In this document: in pieces, positions 27,713 to 37,082 of the stretch
How the letters are laid out: every line of letters starts with the position of its first letter
Numbering within the stretch: position 1 is the stretch's first letter
Made by a program: the position numbers and the translations under genes
NCBI RefSeq assembly: GCF_900120175.1
Contig: NZ_FQLF01000001.1
Coordinates: 1-64,000 of the forward strand
Direction of reading: 5' to 3'
Origin: Oceanicoccus sp. KOV_DT_Chl
GTDB lineage: Bacteria; Pseudomonadota; Gammaproteobacteria; Pseudomonadales; Dasaniaceae
DNA length: 64,000 bases
The notes under the pieces: model-generated
The model's input: only the letters and a program-made list of their open reading frames with translations
Database searches by the model: none
What the model was told of the DNA's origin: nothing

Positions 27713-28647
27713 TTGCGGGCGATGAATATCATGCAGTCGCCGCGACGAACGAGAAAGTCAAAAATACTTAGTGGTGCGGTGATGGCCACAAGTAACGTCC
27801 ATAGTCGAGTATGCCCGCCGTCTATTGTTAGTGGTAAGCCAAGCTTTCCCAGAAGGAGGTTTTGCAAAGATAGCGCTGGAAATAAGTTTAGATCTTCTAC
27901 AATTTCCACATCGCGAAAGCCGCTATCATGTAAGAGTGCATCGAGGGATTGCTTTGTAAATAGATGCAGGTGGCGTGGAAAGTGATAGCCGCCCCAGTAA
28001 CGACCAAAAAGACGGTTGCCCAGACTGCCCAGTTTTGGAGTGCGTCCGTAAAATACGCCACCGTCAGCCAGCAATGTTAACGCTTTTTTCAGCATGGCCT
28101 GTGGGTCGATAACATGCTCGATCAGATGGTTCATTGTAAGGATATCAACAGTGCCTGCTCGTTCTGTTGGGTTGTATTCTTCAAAAGTCCCATCAGAAAT
28201 ATCAAATCCGGCGTCACATGCGGCGCGGGCCATGTCTTTGTTCATCTCTACACCAGAGAACTCAAAGCCTCCGATTGACCCAATTGCGCGAAAATGACGG
28301 CAGTCTCCGGCACCTACATCGAAGAGGCGTATTGGGCGTCTTGAGGTGAGCTTGAGTAGTCGCTTGGCCTCTGCTCGACAGCGTCTGTCATAAAGGGTTT
28401 GCCAGAAATGTCCCATCTCCTGATCGTAAGCATAATAGTTTTCTGGGTACATGTGCTGGAGTTGAGCCAGAGTTGGGCGTGGCCACACAAACTCAGAGCC
28501 GCAACTAGTGCAGCTACAAAGACTAAATTGTGCTGCAATATCGACGTCGTACTCGTAATCCTGCGGCTGAACCGCCAGATTGTGACTGCTACTTGTGCAG
28601 CATACGGGGCAATGTATTTGCGCTAGGGTATCTTGGGTCATAGTCAA
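27709..28647 (-). CDS. Zinc-ribbon methyltransferase
   Basis: 312 residues. An N-terminal ribbon with two Cys pairs (CPVC and CTSC; IHCPVCCTSS and CSCTSCGSEFVWP, residues about 13-53) precedes a class I methyltransferase core: LFDVGAGDCRHFRAIG, then DILTMNHLIEHVIDP and YGRTPKLGSLGNRLFGRYW. This arrangement (Met_10-like ribbon plus Methyltransf_23) is common in O-antigen and lipid-modification operons. It overlaps the desaturase start by four bases. The substrate is unknown. Confidence 0.8.
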   Translation of the reverse strand: MTMTQDTLAQIHCPVCCTSSSHNLAVQPQDYEYDVDIAAQFSLCSCTSCGSEFVWPRPTLAQLQHMYPENYYAYDQEMGHFWQTLYDRRCRAEAKRLLKLTSRRPIRLFDVGAGDCRHFRAIGSIGGFEFSGVEMNKDMARAACDAGFDISDGTFEEYNPTERAGTVDILTMNHLIEHVIDPQAMLKKALTLLADGGVFYGRTPKLGSLGNRLFGRYWGGYHFPRHLHLFTKQSLDALLHDSGFRDVEIVEDLNLFPALSLQNLLLGKLGLPLTIDGGHTRLWTLLVAITAPLSIFDFLVRRGDCMIFIARK

Positions 28648-28671
28648 TTCGTTGTGGTTTTATTTATCGCT

Positions 28672-29487
28672 TTAAGCGCAGGGCTTGGTTCCCTTTACGC
28701 ACCAGCTATATCCATGACGATGATGTATTTCGAGATTACAAAATCCAGATTTTTCTAAAATTTCTAGTGCTTCATGTTTTTTGTGGTACTTGGCATGCGA
28801 GGGGTTTAGTTGGTCGTATATCACAAGCCGTCTCTTTTTGGGCGTCATTGGCCACCAAATTGTTTCTATATATTTTTTCAGTGGTAGTGGTAGTAAAGTT
28901 GTCGCGAGTCTGTAAATGCAGAGGGTGGCGTAGAGCACTTCAATAACAACAGTTAGCATGAAATGGGGTAGTTTGGTGGTCAGCTTACGTAAAGGTTGAA
29001 TAAAGTTCAGGTAGAGTTCGTTGCCTTCATAACTGTAAAGCCACAGGAAAATATCACCTCCTGGTTTTAGGTTGTCATAGGCTGTTTTAAGCGTTGTGCC
29101 GGGGTCAACAATAAACTGTATGACGCCGATAGAAAATACATAATCTAAAGGGGATGCTGCTTGCCAATCATCACCGCGGGCGTTGATACATGTCACCTGA
29201 TCACCTTTAGGCATTTCGGCTATATTGGCTTTCATTTTCTGGTATGCGCCTGTTGCGGGTTCTATTGCATAGACGTGTGATGCACCAGCATCTAAAAGCA
29301 TACCGACGATACGGCCAGTGCCGCTGCCAATATCGGCGATGTTTTTATCTTTTAAATCCTCACAAGAAAGTAGCGGCGAAATCATGTCTTTAAAGAGATC
29401 TAAAGATGCGTACCAGCCATCGTTGTCACTGTAGCGTGTCCATTGTTCGTCAAAATCCTGAATGGTTTTGTCATCGAGAGTTGTCAT
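28672..29487 (-). CDS. SAM-dependent methyltransferase
   Basis: 271 residues. Motif I NIADIGSGTGRIVGMLLDAG (about 45-64), then VYAIEPATGAY, DYVFSIGVIQFIVDP and LKPGGDIFLWLYSYEGNE. The LYSYEGNE block and the following hydrophobic segment (LTVVIEVLYATLCIYRLATT) are usual in methyltransferases placed beside glycosyltransferases. First gene of the run 29487 to 25707. ATG start. Confidence 0.8.
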   Translation of the reverse strand: MTTLDDKTIQDFDEQWTRYSDNDGWYASLDLFKDMISPLLSCEDLKDKNIADIGSGTGRIVGMLLDAGASHVYAIEPATGAYQKMKANIAEMPKGDQVTCINARGDDWQAASPLDYVFSIGVIQFIVDPGTTLKTAYDNLKPGGDIFLWLYSYEGNELYLNFIQPLRKLTTKLPHFMLTVVIEVLYATLCIYRLATTLLPLPLKKYIETIWWPMTPKKRRLVIYDQLNPSHAKYHKKHEALEILEKSGFCNLEIHHRHGYSWCVKGTKPCA

Positions 29488-29631
29488 AAATTATTATTTT
29501 CCAGCTATAGCGCCGTCACTAAATGGTTGGGTAGTTATCGGCTAGGCTCGAAAGCACGCTGATTATTAGCGGCTATTTTACATCTACCTCAATTAGTTAC
29601 AATAAAATATTCAGTTTAAAAATACAGTAAT

Positions 29632-31026
29632 TCAGTGTTTTTCGGTGACAAAGCAAGAGTCCTGGTTACAAAACGGGCGTTCATCTGAGATGTCTTTGGC
29701 TATTGCTATCACTGGTAGGGTCAGGGGAGTATATTTTCCCTCATCTATTATTGTTTGTAGATCCATTAGCACTTTTTTTGGGTTGCTTCCCTGTGGATAT
29801 GATAAGTATCTTGCGTCTCCCGTTTCCTGCCAAATCTGCATTCCGTTCTCTTTCCTGTGGTAAACCTCTTTGATAATGGGGGTTCTTATTTCATAGGTAT
29901 AAATACAGAGTAAAAATGTTAATAGGAGCAAAGTTGCACTGATTTTCAATGCTTGTTCAGATAGAACTTTCAATGTCAGTATGATCATGCAAATCCAGTA
30001 ATTGAAAGCTATAAAACGGTAGCGATCAGCATATACAATTAAGTAATCGTGCCCCCCCCATGACCTTGTCAGCGCGATCACTGCAAGGCTGGCCAAGAGG
30101 AATAGAGAGAAGGCTAACAAAACGTGCTGTTTCCAGGCACCTAAAATGGCCACAGTCAAAAGTATGATTACCCCGCAAATGCCTATTGTGCCAGCAAGTA
30201 AGTGGTTCCCATAGGCGAATGGAGATCCGACTAATTTGAAAAACGCCCAAATATAATTATGTTGGTTGGAGAGAGTGCCGTTCAGTGTTATGACAGCTTC
30301 TAACCTTTTTGTGGGCATGCCACTATAAAATACAACGAGAATTAATAGTCCGGCGGCCAGCCAAATAATATTTTTCCTATCGAGTAAGGATGTTTTTCTA
30401 TCCAGAATGTTTGTCAATAGCAAGGCTAACCCAGCAAAAAAAACTAATTGTCCAGAAGCCAGTGTGAATGTGGAAAAAGCGGCAAAAATAATTGCTAAGG
30501 GAAGCCCCCACCAGTATTTGCAATTTAAAAATATTAGTGAAAGAAAGCTAAAGGTGATGACACTATAGTTGGAAATAACAGTTATTGGCCAAAGTGCTGC
30601 TCTAGTGCAAGCTATTTGGAATAACAATGAGCAAATAATGGCAAGAGTAACCAGACGCTCTGGGGTGAATCTGATTTCTCGGTAATAACAAACGATCAGA
30701 GCAAGGATGTTAATATTTCCAATCATCGTTAGAGTGTAAAAATTAATTTCTCCTGTTATTGCGTAGATTGTCGCGTAAAGTATTCTGTTAGTGACGATTC
30801 TGTGGTCGTTATAGGGTGATAAAAATTGGTTGATTTTTTCAACAAGAGTACTGTCGCTAGAAAATTGAAGAATAAAAGGGATGGCGTCCTGATAGTCATC
30901 ACCCATAGGTATGTTTTGTGCGTACGTTATTATAATAAAGCAATAGCTAGCCGCGGCTATAAAAATTATTGAATAGGCAAGAATTCTTATGAGTGGCGTT
31001 AGTTTTTTTATATTAACGTTTTTCAT
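29632..31026 (-). CDS. GT-C-like polytopic membrane protein
   Basis: 464 residues, about ten helices. After the first helix comes IPMGDDYQDAIPFILQF, then SPYNDHRIVTNRILYATIY: the DDY and HRxxxNR marks are shared with 38155-39717 and, in weaker form, with 19491-21198. The acidic pair in the first periplasmic loop is the usual catalytic site of GT-C enzymes. The short C-terminal soluble part ends in a Cys pair (CNQDSCF). I infer a glycosyltransferase that uses a polyprenyl-phosphate sugar; it stands next to the DprE1/E2 genes. Confidence 0.6.
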   Translation of the reverse strand: MKNVNIKKLTPLIRILAYSIIFIAAASYCFIIITYAQNIPMGDDYQDAIPFILQFSSDSTLVEKINQFLSPYNDHRIVTNRILYATIYAITGEINFYTLTMIGNINILALIVCYYREIRFTPERLVTLAIICSLLFQIACTRAALWPITVISNYSVITFSFLSLIFLNCKYWWGLPLAIIFAAFSTFTLASGQLVFFAGLALLLTNILDRKTSLLDRKNIIWLAAGLLILVVFYSGMPTKRLEAVITLNGTLSNQHNYIWAFFKLVGSPFAYGNHLLAGTIGICGVIILLTVAILGAWKQHVLLAFSLFLLASLAVIALTRSWGGHDYLIVYADRYRFIAFNYWICMIILTLKVLSEQALKISATLLLLTFLLCIYTYEIRTPIIKEVYHRKENGMQIWQETGDARYLSYPQGSNPKKVLMDLQTIIDEGKYTPLTLPVIAIAKDISDERPFCNQDSCFVTEKH

Positions 31027-31137
31027 TATTTAGTAGGTGATTATTAGAATATTTTTTGGTTGGTCGTGAACAGGTTTGGTTATATAATTTTTTGAGTGAC
31101 TTGACTTCTTATATGGCAAGATATTTCTTTGAAAACG

Positions 31138-31902
31138 TTATATAGGTAGCCGATAAAGTATAGCCGCAGGTAGAAATTTTATTATGAGCATAATGAGTCG
31201 CCAGTAGGACGGCACATAGCAGTTACTTTTTCCTATTAATATAGCCTTGTATATCGCTGGGGCGATTTTCTCGGGCGTTGACCACAGTAAACCCTTTTGA
31301 AAGTCTCTGGTCATGGGGGTGTCGATCATTCCGGGTTTAATATTGACTATGCGTATATTTGTTCCTGAAAATCGTCCCTGTAAGCCTTGTAGTAATGTGT
31401 TCAGGGCACTTTTGCTGGCGCCATAAATGTAATTGGTCTTGCGCCCCCGGTCACCTGCGACCGATGAAATGACTGCCAGAGTGCCGCTGCCCTGAGCTTC
31501 TAGTCGCTGGCAGCTTTCCAGTACTATGGCGGCACAACTTGTGAAGTTGGCATTAATGGATTCGATAGCCTTGTTGATATCTTTTTCCAGCAGCTCGTTG
31601 TCGGGGAGGGTACCGTGTGCGACCAGTATGAGATCCAGACTCCCCATTTTATTACTAGCGCTATCTACACAGGACTGAATTGAGTCAACATGATTGAAAT
31701 CAAAGCTGCTGGTACCACTGATAGTGGCGCCTCTTGTTTTCAAGTCTTGCGTTATTGCTGCTAGTCGCGACTCATCTCTTGCTGCTAGAAAAAAATGACA
31801 TGTTTGCTCAGAGAGTATTTTTAGTACGGCGTGGCATATCGCTGAAGTGGCCCCAAATACTAGAATGTTATTAAACTTTTTCAAGGATTTACTCGTCTCC
31901 AA
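31138..31902 (-). CDS. dprE2: DprE2-like polyprenylphosphoryl-2-keto-ribose reductase (SDR)
   Basis: 254-residue SDR. NAD(P) loop VFGATSAICHAV (about 15-26), VAHG, Ser in VISSVAGDRGRKTN, and YIYGASKSAL with the catalytic Tyr and Lys. The C-terminal helix is hydrophobic, as in DprE2 which works on a membrane lipid. The gene follows dprE1 with an overlap of about 22 bases and starts with TTG at 31902, as no ATG is nearby. In the known pathway DprE2 reduces the 2-keto intermediate made by DprE1 to the arabinose epimer. The assignment leans on this neighbour. Confidence 0.82.
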   Translation of the reverse strand: METSKSLKKFNNILVFGATSAICHAVLKILSEQTCHFFLAARDESRLAAITQDLKTRGATISGTSSFDFNHVDSIQSCVDSASNKMGSLDLILVAHGTLPDNELLEKDINKAIESINANFTSCAAIVLESCQRLEAQGSGTLAVISSVAGDRGRKTNYIYGASKSALNTLLQGLQGRFSGTNIRIVNIKPGMIDTPMTRDFQKGLLWSTPEKIAPAIYKAILIGKSNCYVPSYWRLIMLIIKFLPAAILYRLPI

Positions 31903-33166
31903 AAAGAGGATGAAAATTGTGGGTCAATGTGCGGTGTGAAATCTTTGGTTCCAGGATAGCTATTTTTGAACATCTGGGCAGACATACGTGCATCTTTGGC
32001 GGCATAGACCGCTCCCTTAGAGGCCAGAACAATGCTATCCAGTTTATTAAGAAAGTCCAGTGTTTGCTCTCCCTGATTAGGGAAATCAACTGCTAGCGTG
32101 AAGCCAGGGCGGGTGAAAGGCAGCATGCCGGGAGAAGTGATGTTCCCAAATTCTTTGAGCACCGCTAAAAATGAACCGGCTTTGCTTGAGCTGATTAAGG
32201 CCTGAAGTTTTCCAATAGTTTCAATATCGGGAACTACGCATTGGTATTGGTAAAAGCCCTTGCGGCCATAGATTCGGTTCCAGTGTTTTACCCCGTCAAG
32301 AGGAAAGAAAAAAGATCTGTAATGGCATTTCTTTAGACCTTGTTGCCTGCTGTGTAGGCGAAAATAGCATTCGTTAAAACAACGCAGACTAAGTTTATTA
32401 ATCAGTGACACAGGCGGTGTTAACGGAGCCTGCAGCCATTCGCTTGGGCTTTTTGTAATTCACCGTCATTGGCATGTCGGCCACGGCTGTAAATACCTCG
32501 GCCTCCGCCTTGGGAGAGGCAGTCTATCCAGGCAACAGTGTATTCCCAGTCTGACGATTGTTGGTTGATGTTTTGAAATTCGGTGAGGGAGTGGAAAGGG
32601 ATTTCTTCGAATTCCATACGGTTTGAATTAACAGGCATTAAGTTAATCTCTGCCCATATAATCATGCCTGTCAGGCCGAGGCCACCGATGGTCGCTGAAA
32701 ATAAATCGGGGTGTTGCTGGCGAGAGCAGATAAGGCGCTCACCTGAAGATCGAAGCAGCTCAAACCGTTCCACATGAGCGCCGAAACTGCCTTTTAGCTG
32801 ATGATTCTTTCCGTGAATATCATTAGCGATAGCGCCGCCAATAGTGACAAACCGCGTCCCGGGGATGACTGGTAAAAACCAGCCTGCAGGAATCAGTAGT
32901 TCAAGTATTTCCCCGAGTTGAACGCCCGCCTCCACGATAAGGCGTCCTTCCTGACGATTGAACTCCATCATTCGATTCAGCTGAGCGCTCTCTAGTAACG
33001 CGCCGTCCTTGTTCAGGCAAACATCGCCGTAGCTACGCCCATTGCCAAACGGGGTCATTGGTAATTTCCCTGAGGCGGGTAAATTTTCAAAGCGCCAATC
33101 GTCGATGTGGACCTGACTGGGTTTGCAGGAAGGGATTTTATTCCAGCTTTGGTAGCTTTTTGTCAT
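31881..33166 (-). CDS. dprE1: DprE1-like polyprenylphosphoryl-ribose 2-oxidase, one frame break
   Basis: FAD-dependent oxidase of the VAO fold. The first frame (32420-33166) holds FGNGRSYGD at about 40-48, matching GRSYGD of the mycobacterial enzyme, and DIHGKNH with His near 118. The second frame (31881-32411) holds FTLAVDFP, YAAKDAR with the expected Lys, and an IDPQFSSSFWRR ending, matching the mycobacterial C terminus. One extra A in the run read as T5 at 32450-32454 joins them to about 428 residues. The residue matching Cys387, the target of benzothiazinone drugs in mycobacteria, is Ala here (the A of FTLAVDFP). Product: the 2-keto intermediate of polyprenylphosphoryl-arabinose. Confidence 0.86.
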
Positions 33167-33212
33167 GGTGAGATTAATACCCTTTCGGGGGAATTTTCAG
33201 GGCTATGCAATG

Positions 33213-34640
33213 TTACCTGGCAAACCATATTACCAGTAAAATAATCGCTGCCATCAGGTAGCTTTTTGTGTCTCTGATGGCAAATAACACAGGGTCCTGA
33301 TCCAGTGAGCCGCGTCTTGCCAGTAGCCAGATCCGGCTAATCCAGTACATAAGAATAGGGCATAACAGCCAGATTAGCTCAGGGTGGGTATAGAGGCGAA
33401 CAATAGCTGTACTGTTTATATAAAGTGCCAATACCAGTATAGCCATATAGCCGCTGGTGATACCCAGGGATGAAAGGGTTTCTGCGTCACTGTAAACGTA
33501 GCCTCTGCGCTGTATGTTTTGTGCCTGGCTCGGTTGCAGACTATAGAGCTCGGCGTATCGTTTAGCGACGGCTAGGCTCATGAATAGAAACATTGAAAAG
33601 GCCATCAGCCAGAAGGACGGGAATGTGCCCATTATTGTCGCGCCAGCTACAATTCTTAGGGTGTAGAGGCCGGCAAGGACGATCACATCGATAATGGCGA
33701 TTTTCTTAAGCAGGAAGGAATAGGCCAGAGTCACCAGGTAATAGGCACACAAGGCGAGAGTAAACATTAGGGGTAGAATGGCTGTTAGTGCTAATGCTGA
33801 CACTAATAATATAGGCGCCAGGCAAAAGCCCCAAGTGATAGAAAGCTTGCCGGAGGCAAAGGGGCGGTCTTTTTTCGTGTCATGCTGACGATCCGCTTGT
33901 AGGTCACATAAGTCGTTAGTCAGGTAGACACTTGAAGCGCACAGACAAAATGCAATAAATGCCAAGGTGGTCTGGAGTAACAGTTGACCCTCTCCCAGTT
34001 GATGTGCCATCGCCAGATTAACGAAGATCAGCAGGTTTTTTGGCCACTGGTAAACCCGTGTTGCCCGAAATAGTTGGGGTAGTAGGCTGGGTTGCTTGCC
34101 AATTTCCAGTACAACGTTGGCGACTTTGTCCGCATTTTTTCTAACCTGAGTATTGCCATTGACGACAATGGCTTCCTGGCAGTGAGGCCAGATATTTAAA
34201 TCTATTGAGGCATTTCCCGCATAGGAGAAATTCTTCACTCCAAAGCGTCGAGTCATTTCGGCTAACTTATTTTTGCCTGACATATTGGTGTCAGTGTTGC
34301 TGGCGATGATGTCATCAAAGATATTCAAATGGGCAGCAATCTGAGCTGCGGGCTTGCTGTGGGAAGCCGTGGCAAGTATCAGGCTGCGCCCCTGTTGTTT
34401 TTGGTTATGAAGGTAATCCAGTAACTCTTCGTTATAAGGCAGTTGTGCCGGGTTGATATGTGCATTTTCAGCGATTTTATGTTTAAACCGGGCTTTGCCC
34501 TGGCTGAGCCATAACGGGAAGAGTAACAGCAGGTAGGGTTTACGAATAATAATGTTAAGAATGCTTTCCAGCAAAACATCTGAGCGTATCAGTGTGCCAT
34601 CCAGATCGACACAGAGCGGTGTTTGCTGTGCTTGGGTCAT
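33213..34640 (-). CDS. HAD phosphatase / UbiA-family polyprenyl-phosphate phosphoribosyltransferase fusion
   Basis: 475 residues from ATG 34640 (CAGG upstream); the open frame goes back to 34679 but would overlap the gene before it. Residues about 1-190 are a HAD phosphatase: CVDLDGTLIRSD nucleophile block, ATASHSKP and the GNASIDLN acidic motif. Residues about 200-475 are a UbiA membrane prenyltransferase: RVYQWPKNLLIF, NDLCDLQADRQHDTKKDRP metal site. UbiA proteins of this branch make polyprenylphosphoryl-5-phosphoribose from PRPP. The HAD domain may remove the 5-phosphate, giving the DprE1 substrate. Directly upstream of dprE1 in the operon, which supports the pathway. Confidence 0.82.
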   Translation of the reverse strand: MTQAQQTPLCVDLDGTLIRSDVLLESILNIIIRKPYLLLLFPLWLSQGKARFKHKIAENAHINPAQLPYNEELLDYLHNQKQQGRSLILATASHSKPAAQIAAHLNIFDDIIASNTDTNMSGKNKLAEMTRRFGVKNFSYAGNASIDLNIWPHCQEAIVVNGNTQVRKNADKVANVVLEIGKQPSLLPQLFRATRVYQWPKNLLIFVNLAMAHQLGEGQLLLQTTLAFIAFCLCASSVYLTNDLCDLQADRQHDTKKDRPFASGKLSITWGFCLAPILLVSALALTAILPLMFTLALCAYYLVTLAYSFLLKKIAIIDVIVLAGLYTLRIVAGATIMGTFPSFWLMAFSMFLFMSLAVAKRYAELYSLQPSQAQNIQRRGYVYSDAETLSSLGITSGYMAILVLALYINSTAIVRLYTHPELIWLLCPILMYWISRIWLLARRGSLDQDPVLFAIRDTKSYLMAAIILLVIWFAR

Positions 34641-34647
34641 GTTTATG

Positions 34648-35336
34648 CTATGCCTGTGTTTTTGAATTACGGGTTGCAACGATCAGAAACTGCTTCCCTA
34701 GGATTTTCCAGACCAGCGGAATTTTAAGGTATAGCTTAACCAGGAATAAATTAGGATGATTGCCATCTGACATAGTATAGGGGAGAAATTTAGCGTGTTT
34801 CTGTTGAATACTAAAACCCTTAAGCTCTAACAGCTCTGCTAATGAGTGCTCCGATATTGGAACATGGTGGTCCCAAAAATCCCAGTATTCACCGGGTAAA
34901 TACTTGATGTTTGGGCCCAGACAGATGATTTTTCCACCGGGCTTAAGGCAGCGTTGTGCCTGCTCAATAGTGGTTTCTACAGCAACCTTATCGGGTAAGT
35001 GCTCGAGGAAATTACTGGTAAAGATTACATCCAGAGAGTGGTCATCGACCGGCCAGCTATCAGCACAGCTTTGGTTAATAAAACTCACCTCATTGCCCAG
35101 TTTTTTCCTGCGTCGGGGTTCAGGTCGATGGCATATTTTTTCGCTGCTTCGATATTGCTAATAAACTCACCCCAGCCACAACCAAGATCCAGTACTACGG
35201 AGTTTGCAGGTATGTAGTGCTGAAAAAACTGCTTACATAATACTGACCAAAGTGCCTTTCGATACTCTTCAGCTTTAGAGAAACGGTTGCGGTATTGTGC
35301 TTTAAGGTCTTCGCCTTGTTGTTCTAGGTCTGGCAT
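34648..35336 (-). CDS. SAM-dependent methyltransferase, one frame break
   Basis: About 229 residues when joined. ATG 35336 gives MPDLEQQGED. The first frame shows VVLDLGCGWGEFISNI (motif I) and AIDLNPDAGK and stops at 35085; the second frame (34648-35088) gives SFINQSCADSWPVDD, DVIFTSNFLEHLPD, LKPGGKIICLGPN. One extra A in the run read as T6 at 35101-35106 joins them. The pattern is the class I family often seen beside GtrA and DPM1-like genes. The acceptor is unknown. It lies between GtrA and the UbiA fusion. Confidence 0.82.
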
Positions 35337-35367
35337 AGTAAATACTGTGTCTGGGTTATTGGTTCTA

Positions 35368-35784
35368 TTATTTAGAGGCGAAAGTAAAATATTTATGTCC
35401 CAAAAAACTGGTAAACACCGGGAAAACAACGCCAATAAAATGAGCTATTGCTTCTCCCGACTCTTGTCCCATTAGCGATATTAACACAAGGTCAGCGAGG
35501 ACTACGCTAATCAACCAGGTCTGGGCCAGCGCTACAAGGTTGACGAGAATGTAATAGCCGGCTTCCTTGCCGCGAGAATGATCTCCGGCCTCGAAAACTA
35601 TGTAGCGGGCTAAGAGGTAGCCGCTGACCAGGCCGGTGAAAAAAGCGAATATGACAGCGATTTTAAATTCTACAAACTGGCTATAAAAGAAGCGGCTTCC
35701 GAAGTTGATCATAGCTGCCAGCCCGCCAGCTAGAAGGAACTTGAGGAACTGTTTGTTCATAAATTGGGCGGAAAGTGATTTCAC
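35368..35784 (-). CDS. GtrA-family membrane protein
   Basis: 138 residues (GTG 35784; an ATG nine codons in at 35760 is also possible). Four helices with the GtrA family layout: FLKFLLAGGLAAMINFGSRFF, VIFAFFTGLVSGYLLARYIVF, ILVNLVALAQTWLISVVLA and the terminal FLGHKYFTF. GtrA-type proteins are proposed to move polyprenyl-phosphate sugars across the inner membrane. Here it would flip the arabinose or other lipid-linked sugar made by the neighbouring enzymes. Five bases downstream of the FAD-protein gene. Confidence 0.82.
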   Translation of the reverse strand: MKSLSAQFMNKQFLKFLLAGGLAAMINFGSRFFYSQFVEFKIAVIFAFFTGLVSGYLLARYIVFEAGDHSRGKEAGYYILVNLVALAQTWLISVVLADLVLISLMGQESGEAIAHFIGVVFPVFTSFLGHKYFTFASK

Positions 35785-35786
35785 AG

Positions 35787-37069
35787 TTATTGTCCCGACA
35801 TGGAGGCTAACTGATTACCTAACTTAATGCTTTCGGATATAGAACGGTCTTCCGGGTAATAATATGACGTATCGGCAATATACAGTCCTTCAATCCCGGG
35901 GTTGATGGGTGGCAGTTGCTCGAGAAAGTTTGGTGGGCAGATTGGTTGGGCATAACGGTAGCGGCCTGCTTTGATGGTGAGGATATCATCATCACTTAAG
36001 TTCGGGTTAATTTGCTTTAGGTATGTCCTGACTTTGCCGGTAAAGACTTCATCGGCCTCCAGGTATTTCGGGTGGTCGCCTGGCAGGTAGAAGGGGACGT
36101 AGACAATATGGTCTTTCAGGGGCGCAGGCGGGTGTATTCAACAACTCCCGGGATATCCATAGTTTCGTCACTTACATTCAGCCAAAAATACTTACTGAGT
36201 GGTTTTTTCAGTTTGGCCAGTACACAGACAACCGCGATATTTTCAACCGAGCGGTAGCGTTCAAGGGTGGTTTCTGGCAAATCTTCCAGCATGTCAGGCA
36301 CGTAAGGTAGCGGTACTGTCGATACAACCCGGTCAAAACTTTCGTATCCTTGTTCAGTGTTGATACCGGTAATTTTGCCATTATTGATGGTGATTTTCTT
36401 AACGGGAGTTGAGAGTCTGATGTCTCCGGAGAGATCTTCAATGGCGTCCTTGATCCGATAGAGAAATGTGTCAGATCCGCCATCCAGATAGCCCAGACTT
36501 TCCTGAAGTAGATGTCGGCGCGAGCTCCCTACCCGTTTCAGCCTTGACCAGATCCAGGCCGCTGAAAGGTTATCGGTATACTGATGAAATTTTAATTCGA
36601 AAAGTGGTTTCCAGAGTACATCATAGGCCTCTTGGCCGACCCAATTCTTGAGCCAGGATACTGCATCAACACCATCGAGCTTTTTCCAGTTTGACCGCTT
36701 GGTTGAGGTAAAGGCCATCAGTCCGTAGCGAACTTTGGATAATAGAGATAGGTCTGGAAACCTGAGTAGGGCAAAGGGATCGCCCCAATCGCGAGTCGCC
36801 TTTTTCCAGTAGTACCCCATGTAGGTGTCCTGCCAGCGCAGGCTTTCTTCAATGCCCAGGTCTCTCAGTAAATCGAATAGCGGGTAGTCGGAGCGGCAAA
36901 GAAAGTGATAGAAACGCTCAATTTTAACCCCGTCAAAATCAAATGAAGCAGACATGCCGCCGATGATGCTGTCGGCTTCAAAAAGCGTGACCTGGTGCCC
37001 CATTTTGAGTAAACGGTAACTGACTGTCAGGCCCATGGGGCCTGCGCCTACAACTGCAATTTTTGCCAT
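35787..37069 (-). CDS. FAD-dependent amine-oxidase-like oxidoreductase, one frame break
   Basis: About 427 residues when joined. VVGAGPMGLTVSYRLL is the FAD dinucleotide loop, then LFEADSIIGGMSASFDFDG and a late GIEGLYIADTSYYYPEDR, the flavin-binding end typical of the protoporphyrinogen-oxidase / UDP-galactopyranose-mutase-like group found in glycan loci. The frame breaks at a G4 run (36119-36122 on the plus strand); one extra base restores LRPLKDHIVYVPFYLPGDH and the stop at 35787. The role is unknown. A sugar-ring or lipid oxidoreduction is possible. Confidence 0.78.
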
Positions 37070-37082
37070 AAAACAGGACTCG

